A stretch of 64,000 nt of DNA from Toxonevra muliebris (Eukaryota > Arthropoda > Insecta > Diptera > Pallopteridae): contig OY829326.1 in the NCBI GenBank assembly GCA_963691655.1, forward strand, positions 23,300,878 to 23,364,877. The letters are read 5' to 3'. The position numbers and the translations under genes were made by a program. Under the pieces are notes generated by a model. That model did no database searches. It was not told the DNA's origin and saw only the letters and a program-made list of their open reading frames with translations. Positions 57,961 through 64,000 of this stretch are shown here, piece after piece; the stretch's first letter is position 1, and each line of letters begins with the position of its first letter.

Positions 57961-60900
57961 ATTACTACGGCTTGAATTACATGCTGACGAATATAAAATG
58001 GTAAAAGTGCGTTAAAAATATTTCCCACAGAGCACGAATTATGACAATTAAATTCAGTAATTTGTAAGCAGGTGTAAGTCTTTCCATGATGAAATGGAAA
58101 TGCTAACTGAGCATGTTTGACTTTAACAAGGGAATCGTCAAAAATTCTTCGCTGGAAAACCAAACAGTAATAAAATCAACCATTTTAATCTATATTTTCT
58201 TTTCTTTACGAATGTCCGGCTTTAGAAGAAATGCATGAAAGAATTAAGAAACTTTTGAAACCTGTCGGGATGGATTATTTAGAATTGAACCTGATTCGTA
58301 TTTTTAAGCTTTTTTTTAACAAGAGGAGGAGAAAATTTCTTCTGGTATCACATTCTAATTTATAAAAAAAACGAACTAATTTTCATTGCGTCAAGACTTA
58401 CAATTTAACTAAACTTTTTAATACTTCCCTTAAGTACTTACTAAGAATTTTATAATAATACTTCCAAAATTAAAAGAAAAATTACTTAAATTTTGCGCAA
58501 ATAAAAAAAAAGAAGAAAATCAACAAGAAACTCAAAAACAAAATAACAATTAAAGCATATTTATTTATATACATATGTATGTATATGGAAATGCTATATA
58601 CGACAATGCCCCTGAAAGCTACATTCATAATAAATTTCTCAGCACTACATTTGAGACTGTATAACATATATGTAAGTAAAATAAATGAGGCGTCAAAAGT
58701 AACTATCTCTTGGCCGTGTAAATATTTGCTATTTCAATGATACCAAAAACACGGCAAAAACAAAAATTGGTAAGTAGCTAGCAACATTTATATGTAGGCA
58801 GATAGGTAAGGTAGCAATGCTGAAAGCACCTTACTTACTTACTCCTCTATGCTACCACTATACCACCAACAAAAATGAATGTGTTTGTCAAACAGTAAAT
58901 AAATGCCAAATGAGATAAAAATCTAATTTTTGTATTAAAAAATTAAGCTTTTTCACATCTTTTGTGCTACTGCTATTGTCTTTTATGTGTGTTTGGTTGG
59001 TGATGCTGCTACTTCTTCAAGACACACAACAAAAAAAAAAAAAAAACTGGTTGCCTTTTGTTTTATTTTTCTTTAATTTATGTTATGGATTCGAAATGTT
59101 TTCTGTTCGGAATTAACTAAAAATTTTATCTACTAGTTTTACCGCAGCAGAGAATTGAGTTGAATATCTAAATACCTTAGAACATATTTTTAACGTTTGT
59201 CAACTGTAATTTATAAGCAGCATATATATTATTTATTTATTTAATTTTTATACAGAAATTTTCGAAAAAGTTTTATTTTAAAAAAATATGGAAAGTAATA
59301 AAAATGTTCAGAAAATATTCCGATTGCATTGGAGAAATATAATAATATAATTTTCCACAGATTGAAAGTTCTAAGAATTTATCCCTTAAATTCTTTCGGT
59401 GGATCTGCCCATCATATCAAAGGTATTTACGATGTAAATTTTTTTTACCAAATTATTCGGAAATTTTTTAAATTTTTCATTCCAGCACCTACTACTATAC
59501 ACACCGGACAATGCCCACAAAAGTATGCTACTGATAAAAAATTGATATCCCCTAGCTTTATATCATGACATCCCCCCTTGAAACTATATACCGCGGATGC
59601 TGCGCTCACGACAAAAAGTGTGCTAAATACATTGCATGCTTTCACTATTTTTAATTTAAAGTGCATTTAAACATTTAATTGACATTTTTGACCTACAGCT
59701 ATAGTCTCCCCTCCCCCAGCAAACTTTTCCATAATATTTAATATAGAAAGACAACAAAACACGTACATATGTTTATACTAATTTCTTTTGATAACATTAC
59801 GCGTGCGCACACTCGTGCACACTTCCAGACACTTGTGTTGCTTTCATAAATAAACGTTAACGCACCAAATCTTTTTCTTTCATTTAATTTTGTGTTGTTC
59901 ATAAATAAATGAAGTTTTTCTTATCTAACGCTCTAATGCAATTCCATAAAAAACAATTATGAGCGATATGCTAAACTGCAATATAGTCTTGTAGCTCATA
60001 GCCGCTTGCAGGCAGTTGAAATTTTTTAAAATTAATGAAAACGTTGGCGCTCTAAGTCAAGTGTTTCCGACTGTAACGAAGCGCAACGAAGTGCGCGGTT
60101 GTGATGCACTGGCGCCGCTAGGCGCGACAAGTAAGATGAGTTTATACAATTTGAATTTGTTATTAAATATTAAAAAAAAAAAAACTTAAGTATACAATAT
60201 AATAGTAAAAATTAAAATAGTAATATTGTTAGTATGGAGTAGTAAGTAAGATAACCCATGGGCTAAGCTAATATTAAAAAACTAAAGACAAGTTCACTCA
60301 TCCACTTTAAAGGTGATTGCTGTTTTAGAATAGAAACTCAGCTTAAGGCCTAATTTTAATAGTGAAACATGCTTCATGATAATTTAAACTTTTCGAAATT
60401 TTCCTCTACCTATTGAAACGCCGTAGATAGAACAACCTTTTCGTTACCTAAGTTTTCCAGATTCATTTCCATTTATATTAAGCTGCAATAAGTTCCGTCC
60501 AGAAAAAAAAGTTGTTACTACCCACATTTAAAAACGAATCTTGATGTATTTTATGAAAATTTTCAAAGTATTTTGTTTCTAGAGAGCATCGTATTTTGTA
60601 TGGGAACATTTTTCGTTACGCTACTTTTGGCCAAATAAAAGTTTACAATTAAAAAAAAATTCATAAATGGTTTGGTTTTGCATCAAAATATTTGAAAAAT
60701 CGCAGGATAATGAGTTGCTTTTAATGTACCCATTTAAACTCTTGTAAAAAAAAATGTCAAAACTTTTACGGTGAAGTGAATTTACAGCGAACATATTTCT
60801 TCATATATCATTGCATATCAAGGATAAGTTTTATTAAATAATTCTAACCAAAAAAGGTATGTTTATTTACTTTATATTTTATTCATAATCAAATATTTTG

Positions 60901-63900
60901 AATATCGTAGACAATTAAAATAAGAAAAAAAAAAAACTTCATCATCAACAACATGGAAAATTTTTATGCGACCCAAAATATTCCATTTTTTGCAGTAAAC
61001 AAAAATAAGTAAATTCACAACAATAACAATTTATTTATTTCTCATATTTATATTTAAATCACATATTATTTTCTTTACTTACATTTCCGCACTTTTGTTG
61101 TTAAGTCTAGAGTTACCTCAAATATATGTGCATACCTATACATACATATGAGCCTAAGATTGTATGCCTAGGTATAAAAGAATACAAGTACAAATATAAA
61201 TAACCATATCCATATTTGCGATTTAAGATTCTTATTATTTTTGCCCATATGTATAAAAGTATGAATGTTTGTTTGTTTGTCACTGTGTGTGTGTTTGTCT
61301 CATCTGTCTCACTGTGTCCATTTGGTTTGTTTTTTTTTTTGGTTGCCTTGGTTCAGCTGATTCGGGTCGGTGGCTTTAGGTGCCAGTTGACGACGACAAC
61401 GACGACTATTGATTTTGTTGGCACTTTCAATTTGAAAGCTTCAGACGCAATAATACAATGCTGTACGGTGCGATGCGGTGCGGCGCAGACGCAACGTTCC
61501 ATACCAGACCGGATCGAACTAGGCTGGATTGACTTTGACTGCATGTCCGTTTATTTGCTTTTTGTTTTGGGACATGGTATCGTGACTACCAATTTTTTTA
61601 TGTAAATTTTCTGTTATTATTGTTATTGTTGGTTCTTGTTGTTGTTTACACATTGAACATTATGAATTTGAAATTGACGATTATTGATTATGCAAATGCA
61701 TTTTCACACTTTAAGCAATTCGTCAGCATTTTGTATATTTCAGCATATTGACTATGAAGTAAACATTCTCGAAAATGTGTGTGAGTGTGTGTGTGTGTAT
61801 CTTATAGATGCTGTCAATAAGTTATTTTTGTTTTGGTTACAATTTGCTTTGTGCTTACTGCAAATAATACAGATAGAGAACACCTGAAGAAGTGAGAATT
61901 AATACTGAATTTTTGATTAATTCTTTGGAATATTTTTAAAATTTATACCTTTTTAAACGTACATACATATGTACATATGTTTAAAAAAAAAAAAAAAAAA
62001 ACGGAGCAACAACAATTATGGAAAATTACCTTATATGAAAAGAATACAAAAAAATCGAATTGAGGATACCAGGAAGTAAGTTTTTGATTTAATGTGGGGA
62101 TGGTTTCCCTTTACTCGGGCAACTGGTTATCGGTAGATTTTATAATGCTTCTTTTATTTGTTCGGTTGCATAAAGTGGTCTAGTTTCCTACTCAGTTTGC
62201 GTGATATTTCGTTGGCAACACGCATTAATTCTGCAGTGGAAAAAGTGGACAAAGTTGCTTAAAACCCGTTGAAGTATGCAAAAATATTGATACATGCAGA
62301 AAATGTTTAGCAGAAATATGTTTACTGTCATTTTCCACCACTATTTAAATGGCACATACATTTAAATTTGCGTACAAAAATGTTGCAGAATTCTCTTCAG
62401 ACTCATGTTGCTAATATTTCACGAGAGAGTACTATTTTAATAAATACATGTATCGCGAAATATTTCGCACTTATTTAACTAGTATTTTTTTAAAGGGAGT
62501 TTGTAGTGGAATTTCACGTGCTCAAGGCTTAGAACTGACTATATAAAGAAGACTCAGATAAAAAACCGACTTGGCTCTTATGTACAGAAAATTAATTAAT
62601 TTGATAGCTGTTACCCATCAAGAGGTTTGAAAAAGTGCAGGATTTAATTTGCTTTCTTCAGGAGAAAGCCAGGATTCCTTCCATTTCCTACATACAGAGA
62701 CTTCATAGCTATATAACTGGGAGTTTGTTTGGGGTTTGGTAGCTGTGAATTAATAAATATACATACAATATATATTTCACCAAAAGCCTAAAAAGGTTTA
62801 ATGAATTATGAAATCACTCCCCCTTCGTAATACTTAGTAAAAAGATTTCTTACATTTACATTCATAAAAACAAGCATATGCTGTACCTAATTCATTCACA
62901 ATAAATAATATATAGTTTTATACATATGCACGTACACACAAACATCCATTTATAATACCCAACCAAAAAAAAAAATAAACCATTTACAATACCTAACCGA
63001 AACCTTAACCTAAAATTAATAAATCTGTCAAAAGTGTTGTTAACTCAATGCAAAGTACCATTAAAACAAATACAAAATCGAGAAAATTAAATATTATTTT
63101 ACCTGTCAAACGTTACTCATACGAAAATGATCGAGTGAGGAGATTTTATTTTATGACGCAGCATCGCCCAAAACTATAGAAAAAAAGAATGAAAAATAAG
63201 TAATAAGAAAAGAGAGAGAACAAAAAAAAAACTAAAAAGAAACGACTACATGATGATGGCGCCAAAAATTATCAAAATGCACCATGATAAACACACATTG
63301 CCACTGACCCAAACGCCCAAACCAAACCATGGACCTCACTGAAGTTGTGCTAACTACATGTACTACATAAATGTATATATATGTATGTATTGGTGCACCA
63401 TGTGGGCAGCATACTGGACAGACATATCATATTGTTTGTCTGTCCACGTTATGTAGTAAATTAAGAAAATATCATAAGCAGCGAGGTGCAAATGTGGCCA
63501 ACATACTAAAAGAATCCCCTATAAAATTAATTTGAGGCTGAACTGAGAAGTTGTAAAATTTTTTTTTATTAAAATTGAAGTTGATAAAAATTGAATGTAC
63601 AACAACAAGAACTCACACGAATTGAAAATGATTTTTCATTTAATTTACTAAAAAAAAAAAAGAAGAAAGAAATAAACAATAACTTAAAATTGTGAGAACA
63701 TTCTGATGATTTTGATATTTTATGGTTTATACTGGCTGAAAAAAATTTTATATTGTTATATTGTGACATAAAATGTTAATTACTAGAAAATTTTATGTAG
63801 TAAAAAGAACAACATTTGAGAATATTATATAAATCCATCATTTCTTAATGACCAATATGAAGATTTTTGTGGAGAAAATGTAGCTAATGTAAGGTTTCAT

Positions 63901-63956
63901 ATTATACAGCACAACGCATGAGTAGTTGCATAATTTAAATCAAAAAATCTTGCTCG
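57961..63956. other. intergenic, no gene recognised
   Basis: AT-rich with many A/T runs (59030, 60172, 61983, 63230) and TATGTACATATG simple sequence. GGCGCC at 60111 and 63258. A GC-richer patch at 61370-61520 (GACGACGACAACGACGACTA, GTGCGATGCGGTGCGGCGCA) gives open frames on both strands that look compositional. Confidence 0.45.
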
Positions 63957-64000
63957 TGGTCGCCGTAGCCTAGTGGTTAGTGTGTTGGACTGCTACGCAG
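63957..64000 (+). mobile_element. tRNA-derived SINE, copy 4, cut by the window end
   Basis: GGTCGCCGTAGCCTAGTGGT then TAGTGTGTTGGACTGCTACG: nearly identical to the head of copy 1. The B box and body would lie beyond the window. Confidence 0.75.

Noticed and set aside
61216..61605. 129-codon plus frame starting MRFKILIIFAHMYKSMNVCL
   Set aside because: Low-complexity hydrophobic start and triplet repeats, with no domain; open on both strands because of composition.
1..64000. CRISPR arrays, operons or bacterial signals
   Set aside because: No evenly spaced identical repeats with unique spacers; introns and transposons show this is a eukaryotic nuclear sequence.

Overview
This window looks like nuclear DNA from a higher fly (Diptera, probably Schizophora). 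It is very AT-rich, with short poly-A/T runs and TATGTATG-type simple repeats. Its one recognisable conserved gene has the intron/exon layout of a Dorsocross (Doc) T-box gene, and the remnants of mobile elements (mariner, Tc1, LOA, RTE, hAT, tRNA-derived SINEs) are typical of flies. I cannot name the species.

The left third (about 7.4-18.1 kb) is dominated by the Doc gene on the minus strand. I could place five coding exons with matching GT-AG sites and phases, giving a 445-residue protein: a short N-terminus, a complete T-box DNA-binding domain, an acidic/serine stretch, a degenerate His-Ser-Ala-Gln repeat, and a C-terminal Groucho-type eh1 motif. A likely initiator with a DPE-like element and GAGA sites lies upstream, and a poly(A) signal lies downstream.

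Nested in the 7.7-kb second intron, on the same strand, is an intronless 507-residue gene. Its order of domains (SAMD1-like winged helix, H15-like winged helix, double PHD finger) is that of the N-terminal reader module of the KAT6/MOZ/enoki mushroom histone acetyltransferases. The acetyltransferase domain is absent and replaced by a pentapeptide repeat tail. This is the most unusual object in the window: a possible stand-alone chromatin reader made from the front end of a KAT6 gene. The same intron holds a long near-perfect inverted repeat.

From about 18 kb to the right end I see no host gene that I can defend, apart from one weak candidate for a small secreted protein near 26.8 kb. This 46-kb stretch is AT-rich intergenic DNA packed with element remnants: a full-length but dead mariner, a Tc1-type element with IR/DR ends, a hAT-like element with an 8-bp target duplication nested in another inverted-repeat element, a LOA-type LINE split by a second LINE, other LOA, I/R1 and RTE fragments, rosa-like mariner debris, four copies of one tRNA-derived SINE, several non-autonomous inverted-repeat elements, and dispersed arrays of a degenerate short repeat. 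A GGCGCC palindrome occurs 14 times across the window, far more than base composition suggests. Since Doc genes are developmental regulators, enhancers are expected in these flanks, but I could not assign any from sequence alone.
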